From Simmondsia chinensis (Eukaryota; Streptophyta; Magnoliopsida; Caryophyllales; Simmondsiaceae), in the NCBI GenBank assembly GCA_018398585.1, contig JAGTTD010000012.1:16811036-16875035 (forward strand): DNA of 64,000 bases, written 5' to 3'. The notes beneath the pieces are model-generated. The model searched no databases. It had not been told where the DNA came from and saw nothing but the letters and a program-made list of their open reading frames with translations. Positions 11,467 to 20,532 of the stretch are shown in pieces. The position numbers and the translations under genes are program-made. Position 1 is the first letter of the stretch; the number at the start of each line of letters is the position of its first letter.

Positions 11467-11889
11467 TATCACAATCCTAAGTTCCAGACCTCGATCTTGA
11501 AGTAGAATCGAGTAGAGAGAAAGAAATTGAATTAAGATGAGAAGGAGAGAAAGAGATTGAAGATGAAAGAGAAAATTAAAGATTGGAAAGAGAGATTTGA
11601 TCAATTTCTTGGATAATCCTCTCAATGCTTGCAAGCTCCTATTCATAATCTAATTACAAGTAATATTCAAAATAATGGAAAATTAGAATTACTTGAAAAA
11701 GAGCAGGAAATAACTGTTTCCTCAGGAAAAGCGGGAAAATTAGTTAAAGGGAAGCTTCTAGAATCTATCCAACTTGGTTTGCGCGTTTGGGCTTAGGGAT
11801 GCTACCGGTTGTGACAAAAGAAGCTGAATGACACGGACCCAGCTGACTACAGTGAACCTTGACACCCGAGTGATGGCTTGCACATGACA
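11467..11889 (-). repeat. 3' LTR of the minus-strand gypsy element
   Basis: On the minus strand it begins TGTCATGTGC after the polypurine tract and ends GATTGTGATA, a decayed form of GATCGTGACA. It shares its right and left thirds with 16524-16784 but has an extra internal block of about 160 bp. Confidence 0.9.
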
Positions 11890-11918
11890 TTGGCTCCCCC
11901 TTTAGTGAATCTTTGTCT

Positions 11919-13426
11919 TCAAGGATTGAAATCAAGAAACTGTCTTTTGATGAATGTCCAGTCCTCCCAAGTAGCTGAGTCCCTAGGCAAGTTCACCCAC
12001 TGTACCAGAACCCGTGCAATCTTCTTCCCGTTGTGCGTTACGGTGCGCTTCTTGATGATAGCCTGCGGTGTCACCTCTGGCAAGGCCTCATGGTTACAGT
12101 GCTGCAGATCGGTGCTACAGTTTGTATTCTCTCCCAGTTTCTTCTCGAGACGTGAGATGTAAAAAACAGGGTGTACTTTGGATCCTTCAGGCAACTCAAG
12201 TATGTAAGCTACCTCACTAATTCAAGCCAGGACCCGGTATGGCCCAGAGTACCGTGCTACCAATTTTAGGTTCCTCCTCACAGTTTTTGAAGTTTGTCGG
12301 TATGGTTGTAACTTAAGATAGACCCAGTCCCTACCTCCAACTTTCTCTTGGTCCTCCACATGTCTGCTTGCTGTTTACTACAGTGCTGAGCCTCCTTAAG
12401 GTTGTCCTCTAGCAGATTAATCATGATCTGGCATTCATTAGTAAAATCCTCCATAGCCGCGGATGAAGAGGTGCAAGGAAAGTCTATTGCTAGCAGGCGC
12501 GGCTCGTACCCATAAAGCGCATGGAAGGGAGTAGTTTTAAGTGTTGAGTGATAGTTGGTGTCGTACCAGAATTCAGCCACAGGAAGCCACTGAGACCAGA
12601 GCTTGGGTTTGTGAAGTGCCATTGCGCGTAAATAATTTTTCAGGCACTGATTCACTCGTTCGATTTGCCCATCGGACTGTGGATGAGAGGCGCCGCTCAT
12701 GTTCAATTTGATCCCTGCCAAGCGCATCAGCTCTGTCCAAAACAGACTTGGAAGAACCCATCTCTATATGAAATGATGTTCCTCAGTAGCCCATGCAGCC
12801 GATACACATTGTCAAGGAATATCTGTGCTACCTCGGTGGCGGTGTATGGGTGTGTCAATGTCATGAAATACGCGTACTTTGTGAGTCTGTCCACTACCAC
12901 CAAAATCCTGTCCTTGTCTAGTGACCTTAGAAGCCCTTAAATGAAATCAAGACTAATGCTCTCCCATGCTTGGTTCAGCATGGGTAGCGGCTTAACCCCA
13001 GGTATGCCACGTTTTCCCCCTTAGTGCACTGGTAGATCTCACAATTCCCTACCCATTCTCGAACATTGTTCTTCAGTTGTGGCCAGTAGAACAAGAGTTT
13101 GGCACACATAAGTGTGCCATGAACTCCCGAATGTCCCCCCAAAAGAGATTCGTGTTAGGCTTGTAGGATCCTACCCCTCATCTCAATGTCATTCCCCACA
13201 AAGATCCTCCCTTTGTAGCGCAGAATGCCTCCTTCATAAGAATAAGGGCTATGTCCTGTTGGTCAATCACTAGCTGCGTAATAAGCTTGGAGGCTTGCGC
13301 GTCGTATTCATAACTCTCCGCCACCTTGTGCACCCATTGTGGGACCACTGCGGACATCAGCACACATACTACGCCTACCCCATCTTCATCGCGCCTTGAG
13401 AGCGCATCAACTACTTTGTTCTCCAC
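11919..13426 (-). pseudogene. gypsy integrase and chromodomain-like end, broken
   Basis: On the minus strand, 12727-12278 encodes the integrase core with SHPQSDGQIERVNQCLKNYL and FHALYGYEPRLL. The later frame 12194-11919 reads VHPVFYISRLEK, then a chromodomain-like VLVQWVNLPRDSATWEDW. The frame at 13426-13178 begins near VVDALSRR, the RNase H-integrase junction, followed by a zinc-binding region. Several frame changes separate these pieces. Confidence 0.85.
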
Positions 13427-13558
13427 GTGCTATCGGTACAAGATGCGGTCGCTCAATCTCATGAGCCTGGACAACCCTTTCTGCTGCAGCTGAGTGGTCA
13501 CACGCTATTCTAGTAAAAAAGACAAGCTGGCATGATTCGTCTTTATGATAAAGTGGTT

Positions 13559-14823
13559 CTATATCAAATAGTGTCTCCATTTCTCCACTGCCATCAGCAC
13601 TGCCATGAGTTCTTTCTCGTAGACTGAGAGGCCTAGGTGGCGTGGACTGAGAGCTTTACTTAGGTAGGCTAGGGGCCTACCTTCTTGAGACAATACAGCA
13701 CCGATTCCCACTCCATAGGCATCGATCTCTAACATAAAAGGCTTGCTGAAGTCTGGCAGGGCCAACACGGGGGCGGACATCATTGCTTCCTTCAGTGCTT
13801 AAAATGTGCATTGCGCTTCTCCGCTCCAACGAAATTCTCCCTTTTTAAGGAGATTCGTCAAAGGCTTACTCACTACTCCATAACCTCTTAGAATACCCAG
13901 TGAGACCGAGGCACTCGCGAAGGCCCTTCACATTCTTAGGAACGGGCCAGTCTCTCATTGCTTCTATCTTGCCTGCATCCGTAGCTCTTCCTTCTTGTGA
14001 AATCACATGGCCCAAGTATGATCTTGGCCAAACGCACACTTGCTACACTTAGCTTACAGATGGTGCGCGAAGTGTTTCCAAGACTACGCTCAAGTGCGTG
14101 AAGTGCGCATGCATACTGGGGCTCCACCAAGATATCGTCAAAAAACACCCAGACAAACTTGCATACAAATAGGGCAAAGACTTCATTCGTCAGGGCCTGA
14201 AATGTAGAGGGTGCATTCGTCAACCCGAATGGCATGACAAGGAATTTATAGTGTCCTTGATGCGTTCAGAAAGATGTCTTGTGACAGTCCTCTTCCCGGA
14301 CAAGGATCCGGTGATACCCCGCTCTTAGGTTAATCTTGGAAAACACCGCAGCTCCTCTCAGCTCATCCATTAAGTCATCTATTACTGGAATTGGAAAATT
14401 GTCCTTCACTGTTATGCTGTTCAGTTAGTTGTAATCCATATAGAACCTATATGTTCCATGTTTCTTTTGGACCAACAGAACCGGAGAGGACTTCTACTCG
14501 GCTGAATGATGCATTCAGCTATCATTTCCTTGGCTTGTTTCTCAATTTCATTCTTCTGTCTATGAGGAGGTCAAATGTTGACTGGCTTTGCACCCAGCAA
14601 TGTTATGGTCATGAATGCGCGCTGGTAGAAGGGCGTTGGGGATGTCAAAGACATCGCGGTACTGGCGCAGTATTCGCGCTATCTCAGGATGGACTTGCGC
14701 CATCTCAGGATGGACTTGCGCCTTAGAATTCTCAATGGCCATGGCCATGAATAGGTGGCCCATGATGCATCCTGTCTTCTTTCTCAAAAACCTCTTGATC
14801 CCCTTCTCCAAGATGGATTGCAA
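13559..14823 (-). pseudogene. gypsy reverse transcriptase and RNase H, broken
   Basis: On the minus strand the frame 14235-13936 has [15 protein letters not shown] and [11 protein letters not shown], so the catalytic Asp pair is still readable. The frame 13783-13559 has [19 protein letters not shown] and [11 protein letters not shown], the RNase H start. Stops and shifts separate the pieces. The order and strand agree with the rest of the element. Confidence 0.85.
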
Positions 14824-15106
14824 AGAGGCTTGCTTTCCCGTGCCTTGGAGATGTATTGCCTTCCCTTCCTTAAAACAAAAAAAACTTCAAGTTGGTGAAG
14901 TCTATTGTCACCGGCCCTTAATGTTGCAGCCAATCCACTCCTAGCATCATATCATTGCCACGAAGCTCCAAAACCCTCAGATCATCAGCAAAAACAGTGC
15001 CCTGCACTTTCCACTTGACCTTTAAGCACTTTTGATAACTCATCAAACTCTCACCATTCGCCATGGTGACTGTCGTGACCATAGTAGGCACTGTCTCGAG
15101 CTTAAG

Positions 15107-15433
15107 TTATTGGACCACGTTTGCATCCAAGAAACTATTGGTGCTTCCACTGTCTATCAAGATGGTCACGGCTCTCTTCTTAATGGATCCTTTCAACCAC
15201 AACGTGTTGTGTGTAATCCGTACGGACAATGCATTCAACGAAATCTCCATAACTCCGTTCTCTTCCTCCTTAGGCTCTTCCTTCGTAACCTCTTCTGGTC
15301 TCTTCTTCTTCCTCACATCCTTCCATACTTTGTAATTATTTACTCTTGCAAAAATGGCCCGGAATGTAGCGCTTGTGGCATTTGTAGTACTGTCCAGGCT
15401 CACACTTAGGTGTGTAGGATCCGGTGGACACAT
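15107..15433 (-). pseudogene. gypsy aspartic protease region, broken
   Basis: The frame 15433-15107 on the minus strand contains VTILIDSGSTNSFLDANVV, the retroviral-type aspartic protease active site with DSG intact. It lies between gag and reverse transcriptase as expected for gypsy elements. Confidence 0.85.
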
Positions 15434-15439
15434 TGGACC

Positions 15440-16453
15440 CTATCTTGGCTCCTCCCGGCTTGGAAATTGACCCTTAGGACTACGATCCGCTCTGGAATGA
15501 CACTGAAGGTCCAGATTTGTAACTAGATCCTGGCTTGGACCTGTAGCTCTGCTTGCCGAGAACTGGCTTGCTTTCCATGATGCACCTGATTTCAACAGCT
15601 GCAATTTCTTGTATTTTGGCTTACTCGAATGCCAAACTGAAGTATATAGGATGGCTAGCTTTAACTGATGCTCGTATGGCAGGCTTGAGCCCACTGATAA
15701 AGCTCGAAAGAAGAAGGCCTTGCTCAGTGTGGGGTGATATATCAGCATCCAGTTCTTCAAATCCTTGAAGCAAATCTCATACTCCTCCACTGATCCGGCT
15801 TGAGTCATTTTGTTGAACTCTTCAACCACATCCTGAAGAGATCGGTCACCAAATCTCTTACAGAGCTTGTCTATAAAAAACTGCCAAGTCATGTTTGGGT
15901 GCATTAACTCCAAAGCATGACAGCACGTATCCCCGTAGTCGTGTAAGTAATTCGAGGCTAGCTCCACCCATTCTTCAGCCGGAACTTGATACCACCTGAA
16001 ATACTTGAGGCATTTCCTAATCCTTGCTCTCAGATTCAATCCATCAAACCTCTGGAGATCCGACTTTGTATTCGAATGGATCGACCGCGATCGTGTGCTT
16101 CCATCATGCTGGCTGTGCTCACCTTCCTCGAGAGTGCGTGTCTGGCCTCTGGTGCCTCTCTGCTTACGCAGCAGTGGTGGCAGAATTTCCTGACCACCCA
16201 ATCTCAAATAATTTCTAGATCCTCCAGCCTCCCCTTGGTTCACAACCTCCGAAATTACTTTAGGACACAATTTAGGCCTCTTCTCCTGATTCCGCATCAT
16301 TCAATTGATGGATTTAGGTAGCGAATCTATAGAGGACTTCAAATCTTTGCTGATCTTGGCCTGATCGCGCATCACAACATCCAAATTTTCCAATCTCCTC
16401 TTGATAGCGAGGATAAGTTCCTGAGATCCAGATGTTTCCTCGGATGATAACAT
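15440..16453 (-). pseudogene. gypsy gag, broken
   Basis: ATG at 16453 on the minus strand opens a frame of about 50 codons ending just before 16300. The next frame (16300-15440) carries the retrotransposon gag domain, including KYFRWYQVPAEEWVELASNY and FIDKLCKRFGDRSLQDVVEE. A stop between the two pieces breaks the gene. Confidence 0.8.
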
Positions 16454-16508
16454 ATTAGCAGCGGATCGATTGCTCCTTGTAATAGCTAGTTTATCTGATT
16501 GAAAGATG

Positions 16509-16520
16509 GCTCTGATACTA
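16509..16520 (-). other. primer binding site, tRNA-iMet type
   Basis: The complement reads TAGTATCAGAGC, one base off the plant initiator-Met primer site TGGTATCAGAGC. It is separated from the LTR by three bases. Confidence 0.85.
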
Positions 16521-16523
16521 CTT

Positions 16524-16784
16524 TGTCACGATCCTAAGTTCGTGACCTCGATCTTGGAGTAGGATCGAGTTGAGAGAAAGAGAGAAATTGAGTTAAGATG
16601 AGAAAGAAAGAAAGAGGTTGAAGATGAAAGAGAAAATTAGAGACGGGAAAGAGAAAAAGTGTTTGATTAATTTCTTGGATAATCCTCTCAATGCTTACAA
16701 GCTCCTATTTATAATCTAATTACAAGTAATATTCAAAATAATGGAAAATCAGAACTATTACAAGTAATAATTATTTACATGACA
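16524..16784 (-). repeat. 5' LTR of the minus-strand gypsy element, internally deleted
   Basis: The + strand begins TGTCACGATCC and ends CATGACA. It aligns with both ends of 11467-11889 but lacks the middle block of about 160 bp. Confidence 0.9.
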
Positions 16785-17598
16785 ATATCCCAGATTTATA
16801 TTATGCTTTTGACAATGGTTTTGTTATGTTATATACACACCCCTGCAGAGAATTAATTGTTATTGTTTGGTTTTCTTTATGTGTGCTTGTAGCCATGTTA
16901 AAATTTCCAAATTATTAGAGTTTGTCCACGAGTTTGTAGCTTAGACCATAATATAACTAGTTTTCACGTGTGGTCAAGGTTGAGGTTGTACCCAACCTTG
17001 AACACAATCATTTATGCAAATTAATACTAAATTATGAGTGACAAAGAAATTAGTAGTGCTATTGAGATAATCCATGCTACGCCTAAGGTGATAAGATGGG
17101 TTATGTCCTTAGACTAGTTTATTACCCTAAACCCTAACTTAAGTATTAATTCATGTTTAATATTGAATTAGGAGTAAGAAAGGAGTTAAGTAGTGCTAAT
17201 GAGATGACCTATGATATACGTATGATGATATGATATGTTATGCCTTTATACTAATTCATTATCCTAAGCCCTAGTTTAAATATTAACCAAGACTTAGTGT
17301 TTGTAGCCTAAGCCTCCTAAATCATTATCATAGTAGAATATAATGTCGGGATATGAGTAACGCTACCTTGAATTCATTACCTAAATTAACCTCAATTGAA
17401 TTGACACATTTAGTTTATCATTAGTTTTGTTAATTTAGTAAACAAATAAAGCAAACCAACAAAATCCCATCACTTGCTAATAACAAAATCTAACTTGACT
17501 CTGATTTCCTATGGATACGACCCGTATACCCGATTTAGCTACGACGATCTTGTATGCTTGCAAGTAGACAGTTTTAAAACACTTTTTAATACACATCA

Positions 17599-18084
17599 GA
17601 TACCCTAAAGTTTTAAATCAATTCGGTACCGTTTTCCAAATTTTGATAGATTTTTGTTGAAAAATGCTAAAATAAAACATGATTCTTGCAATATATAAGT
17701 ATTTCATTAGGATCTAAATTTTTTTTAACAAAAACAGGTGATATGAGGCATGATTTTAACAATGTATAAATAGTTTGCACCCAATTTTATTGCATTTTTT
17801 TATTGTAATTTGTTAAATTTTTATTGAAAATATTGACATGATTTATATATATTATGCACTATATAAGCATTTGTTTACTATGCTTCTATGTCTCTATGAT
17901 TCCATGCAATTCCATGCGTACATGCCTACTTACCTACCTACTTACTTGTTTATTTGTTTACTTGCTTACGTGCTTACATGCTTACATGCATACATGCTTA
18001 CTTGTTTAGTATGATCTCTATATTCTACATACCCTTCATGCTGTTCACATGCTATTCATAACTATCAGCTATAACTATCAACTA
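17599..18084. other. intergenic sequence with degenerate TTAC repeats
   Basis: AT-rich sequence follows the Athila-like LTR. A degenerate tetranucleotide tract of TTAC/TTAT/TACC units lies at about 17925-18005. No gene is seen. Confidence 0.5.
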
Positions 18085-18225
18085 TCAAATATCAGGTTGG
18101 GGATCCTAGGAAATAGTCTCTCGTTAGGGTTTCACCCTGATGGGGTAAGGCTACGTACATCCTACCCCTCCCAGACCCTATGAAAGCGGAGCCATCGAGG
18201 CACTGGGATTGTGATTGTGACTAGC
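18085..18225 (+). mobile_element. SINE tail fragment (Au/TS-like)
   Basis: The motif GGGGTAAGGCTACGTACATC, then CTCCCAGACCC and GCACTGGG, is the 3' body of the Au/TS-like SINEs widespread in angiosperms. It ends in a short TTGTGATTGTGA stretch. The same body follows the 5S-like head at 59698. No 5S or tRNA head is visible here, so it is 5'-truncated or diverged. Confidence 0.6.
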
Positions 18226-18499
18226 ATTTGTTATATAACATTGATGTGACTCGAACAAAAATTCATCAAATTTCAACACGGGTATCTAAGTGAAAAAATA
18301 CTATCCATTTATATATCAAACGTTAGGGTACCTAATGATAAATGATCAAATCTTATTATACCTAAGCAATAATACAAAAAACAAAAATAAAAGGGGCTAA
18401 ATTGACACAGCGGACAAAGTAAATAGATCTTTATTGTGAATAATACGAAAAACAAATTGGTGGTCAATCGAAACAAGTGGGTCTTAAAGGAACTAAATT

Positions 18500-18677
18500 T
18501 TAAAGTATTTTGGGTCGCCATGGGTTACCCATGACCCATCGAAATCAAAAATAGAACCATATTTTAAAAACTTTTTCTATGGGTATGGGTGGGTCTTGGA
18601 TATAAAACTAGTAGGTTTTAATAGATTAGCCCCCAATCCAACCCAACCCAACTCAACCCACCCATTGAACACCTCTA
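18500..18677. mobile_element. remnant of a hAT-type MITE
   Basis: The right end CACCCATTGAACACCTCTA has a complement beginning TAGAGGTGTTCAATGGGTG, a hAT-like terminus. The interior has CCCAACCC repeats and a matching GGGTATGGGTGGG. I cannot fix the left end. Confidence 0.4.
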
Positions 18678-18777
18678 TCCTAAACTATTACATGGGACAA
18701 TGGAAGCATAGATTAGAAAAAATAGATAATGCCAAGTTGGTGCATGCATGCAACATGCAACATCTAACATTCTCAGT

Positions 18778-18996
18778 ATCTCAAGGGCTCCCACTTAAGT
18801 AGGATCTGGGGGGATAGATGTACGCAGCCTTCCCCTTTAAGAGTGCTACTCTAAAAAGAGGCTGTTTTCGAGAATTTCCAACCTAAGGGGTGCAACATGA
18901 GAACTTTCGAGGAGGTTATCTATTTTGGTACTACTTTCATACAAGTACGCTTAACTTTGGAGTTCTAATAGGATCCGATGCTTGCGTGTTGGTATT
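18778..18996 (-). mobile_element. 5S-rRNA-derived SINE, diverged copy
   Basis: The complement contains a 5S rRNA-like head (18996-18886) with GGATCCTATTAGAACTCC and TTAAGCGTACTTG, ending GTTGCACCCCT. An Au/TS-like tail (18885-18778) follows, with AAGGCTGCGTACATC and a CCCAGATCCTACTT motif. It has the same architecture as the copy at 59576-59798 but is more mutated. It lies about 400 bp upstream of the presumed myosin transcription start. Confidence 0.85.
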
Positions 18997-19390
18997 AAGT
19001 TAGTGTTTACATAAATACAATGGTCTATATGAACGTCAAGTTTGTGTTAACATGAAAACCATGGCCAATGTGAACACTATTGCACCATCATTGCTTTTTC
19101 TTTTTCTTTTCTTTTTTTTTTTTTTTTTTTTTTTGGCGGACAAACGTCATTGCTTTTTCTGAACTCTATTTTTAATATTATTTTATTGTTTGAACATTAT
19201 GGTAGTAAAATGACCGGAGAAAAACTCAAAATTCAAACAAGTTAGCGAGGAATTGACCTAGTAATATTCTAGGCTTGATCTGGAGCCAAACAGGAACACC
19301 TATTTGATTTCTGCGAAAGGAGTGGAGGTAAGGGAGGGAGAATCATCAGAGTAAGAGAAAGGGAGAGACCAGCAAAAGCTGCTCACTCCA
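18997..19390 (+). promoter_or_regulatory. presumed proximal promoter of the myosin gene
   Basis: This interval separates the SINE from the CT-rich 5' leader. It contains a long T tract (about 19108-19134) and AT-rich sequence. I see no convincing TATA box at a fixed spacing, so the start site is inferred only from the composition change near 19.35-19.40 kb. Confidence 0.35.
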
Positions 19391-20190
19391 AACGTTGACG
19401 CCGTGAATTTCCTCCGTTGTACATCCACTCTCTCTCTCTCACGCACCCCCACCCACCCTCTCGCTTCTCTCAGGGAGCCCTTGAAGCTTCAATTTTCCAC
19501 TTCGACGCGATCTGGTTAACTTTTTCTCTGTACTAGGTTCATTGCTCCTTGAACCCCATTCCTGGATTTTTCAAGCATACTGTTTGAAATTGCAAGAATC
19601 GGTTGAGAATTGCAGGGTTTTTTTTTTTTTTTTGGTTTTTTTCCGTTTCTCTGTTCTTGAGAACTTTCCACTGTTGAAAACTAAAATTGCCATTTTTTTA
19701 GGGCTTATCGTCGCCGTTTCTTTGGAGTTTCTTGTTGTGGATTTCCAAGGCCAAAATCTGATTAATTACAAATTTATTTTTGAATATTAAGGTAAATAGG
19801 GAAGTGATTTTTGTGGAATCTGCTTCACAAGTGAAAAATTTGAAGTTAATATGGGAAGGGTATTCGTATTTTACTGCCGTTGCTGCTGATGTACGTCTGA
19901 TCTATCAAGTGATCTGGGCGGGGAAGGTGGAATTGAGTATCCATTGTTCAATTTTGCATATAGAATTTTTTATTAGCTCATGTGTGGCTTGTCAAAATGG
20001 GGACTGAAGGTGGGAGGGCACTAAGACTTGGTTTCTTTTCCTAAATTATAGTGGCTGCCGTTTGTGGGAGGTGACCTGATTAGTGATCAAGTGGGTCCTT
20101 TTTGCTAAAGTTTGATAACTGGGTTGTCCTTGTAGTTGAGAAAAGGCAGGCTCTTTTTTGGGTATTATTGGACCTTTTGAGTTCTATCAC
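19391..20190 (+). other. 5' untranslated region of the myosin gene, probably containing an intron
   Basis: The leader begins with a pyrimidine-rich segment including (CT)n at 19428-19440. A possible intron starts at AAG|GTAAAT (19791) and may end at an AG such as GGCAG near 20151. This is not provable from sequence alone. The frame of the start codon meets a TGA at 20137-20139, so ATG 20191 is the first in-frame start. Confidence 0.45.
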
Positions 20191-20532
20191 ATGGCGTCTG
20201 CTGGGACTAATATATCTGGATCACGGAACTCTTCTGGGAAAACACTGCCCCCTTTCAAATCTATCAGATCATTGCCCATTGAATATAGGCTCATGGAGCC
20301 ACAGACTTTCCAGTCATCTGAACAAGTAAGCCATTCAAGTGGAGCCGTCTCTGAGAATGGTAAGTTGGAGGGGGATGAAGCGGATCCGGTTAATGATGAT
20401 TCGCCCTATGGAAGTGCGGCCATGGAAGTCTGGGATGAGGACAGCGCTATTGCTGCTGCTCCCTCGGCATTGATTCCATCTTCCCTTGCTGAATCCAAAT
20501 GGAATGACACTGCTTCGTTTGCGAAGAAGAAG
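20191..20532 (+). CDS. myosin VIII exon 1 (residues 1-114)
   Basis: ATG 20191 has an upstream in-frame stop at 20137-20139. The exon encodes the N-terminal extension with [13 protein letters not shown], an acidic stretch and [11 protein letters not shown]. The donor is AAG|GTATTT at 20533. It is phase 0. Confidence 0.9.

Larger units (their letters stand above)
11467..16784 (-). mobile_element. Ty3/gypsy chromovirus-like retrotransposon, minus strand
   Basis: LTRs lie at 11467-11889 (3' LTR) and 16524-16784 (5' LTR). Flanks GTATC (11462-11466) and ATATC (16785-16789) form a near-perfect 5-bp target duplication. On the minus strand the primer site TAGTATCAGAGC (16520-16509, tRNA-iMet type) follows the 5' LTR, and a tract AAAGGGGGAGCC (11903-11892) precedes the 3' LTR. 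The interior holds gag, protease, reverse transcriptase, RNase H, integrase and a chromodomain-like end in that order, all broken by stops and shifts. The 5' LTR is about 160 bp shorter than the 3' LTR. Confidence 0.92.
1..17598 (+). mobile_element. Athila-like Ty3/gypsy element, non-autonomous, with three nested insertions
   Basis: The window opens inside the 5' LTR and the matching 3' LTR ends at 17598. The end of each LTR (1-388 and about 17212-17598) is recognisably the same sequence with many scattered differences, so the insertion is old. Between them are a tRNA-Asp-type primer site, a degenerate gag, a degenerate protease, a long 3' noncoding region and a polypurine tract. I find no reverse transcriptase, RNase H or integrase. 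Removing the LINE at 1027-4160 and the hAT at 4686-7697 restores continuity of the gag region, which shows they inserted later. A gypsy element at 11467-16784 splits the 3' LTR. Assignment to Athila rests on the primer site, gag-like residues and the DLxAS-type protease. The target duplication cannot be checked because the left end is outside the window. Confidence 0.8.
10637..17598 (+). repeat. 3' LTR of the Athila-like element, split by a gypsy insertion
   Basis: The LTR starts near 10637 (TAGATGTGC..., compared with TGATGTGCC at the start of the minus-strand copy at 51279). It runs to 11466, is interrupted by the gypsy element, and resumes at 16790 to end ACACATCA at 17598. Without the insertion it is about 1.6 kb. 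A TATAAATA box at 11175-11182 fits the U3 promoter. Part of the LTR (about 17040-17290) contains two diverged tandem copies of a unit with an ACTAGTTTATTACCCTAA-type core. Confidence 0.85.

Noticed and set aside
16509..16520. Initiator-tRNA-like sequences as tRNA genes (also 33427-33440 and 51564-51578)
   Set aside because: Only the short complement of the tRNA 3' end is present, next to LTR ends. These are primer binding sites.
17925..18005. Regular short repeats as a CRISPR-like array
   Set aside because: The units are degenerate TTAC tetranucleotides with no spacers, in plant DNA.
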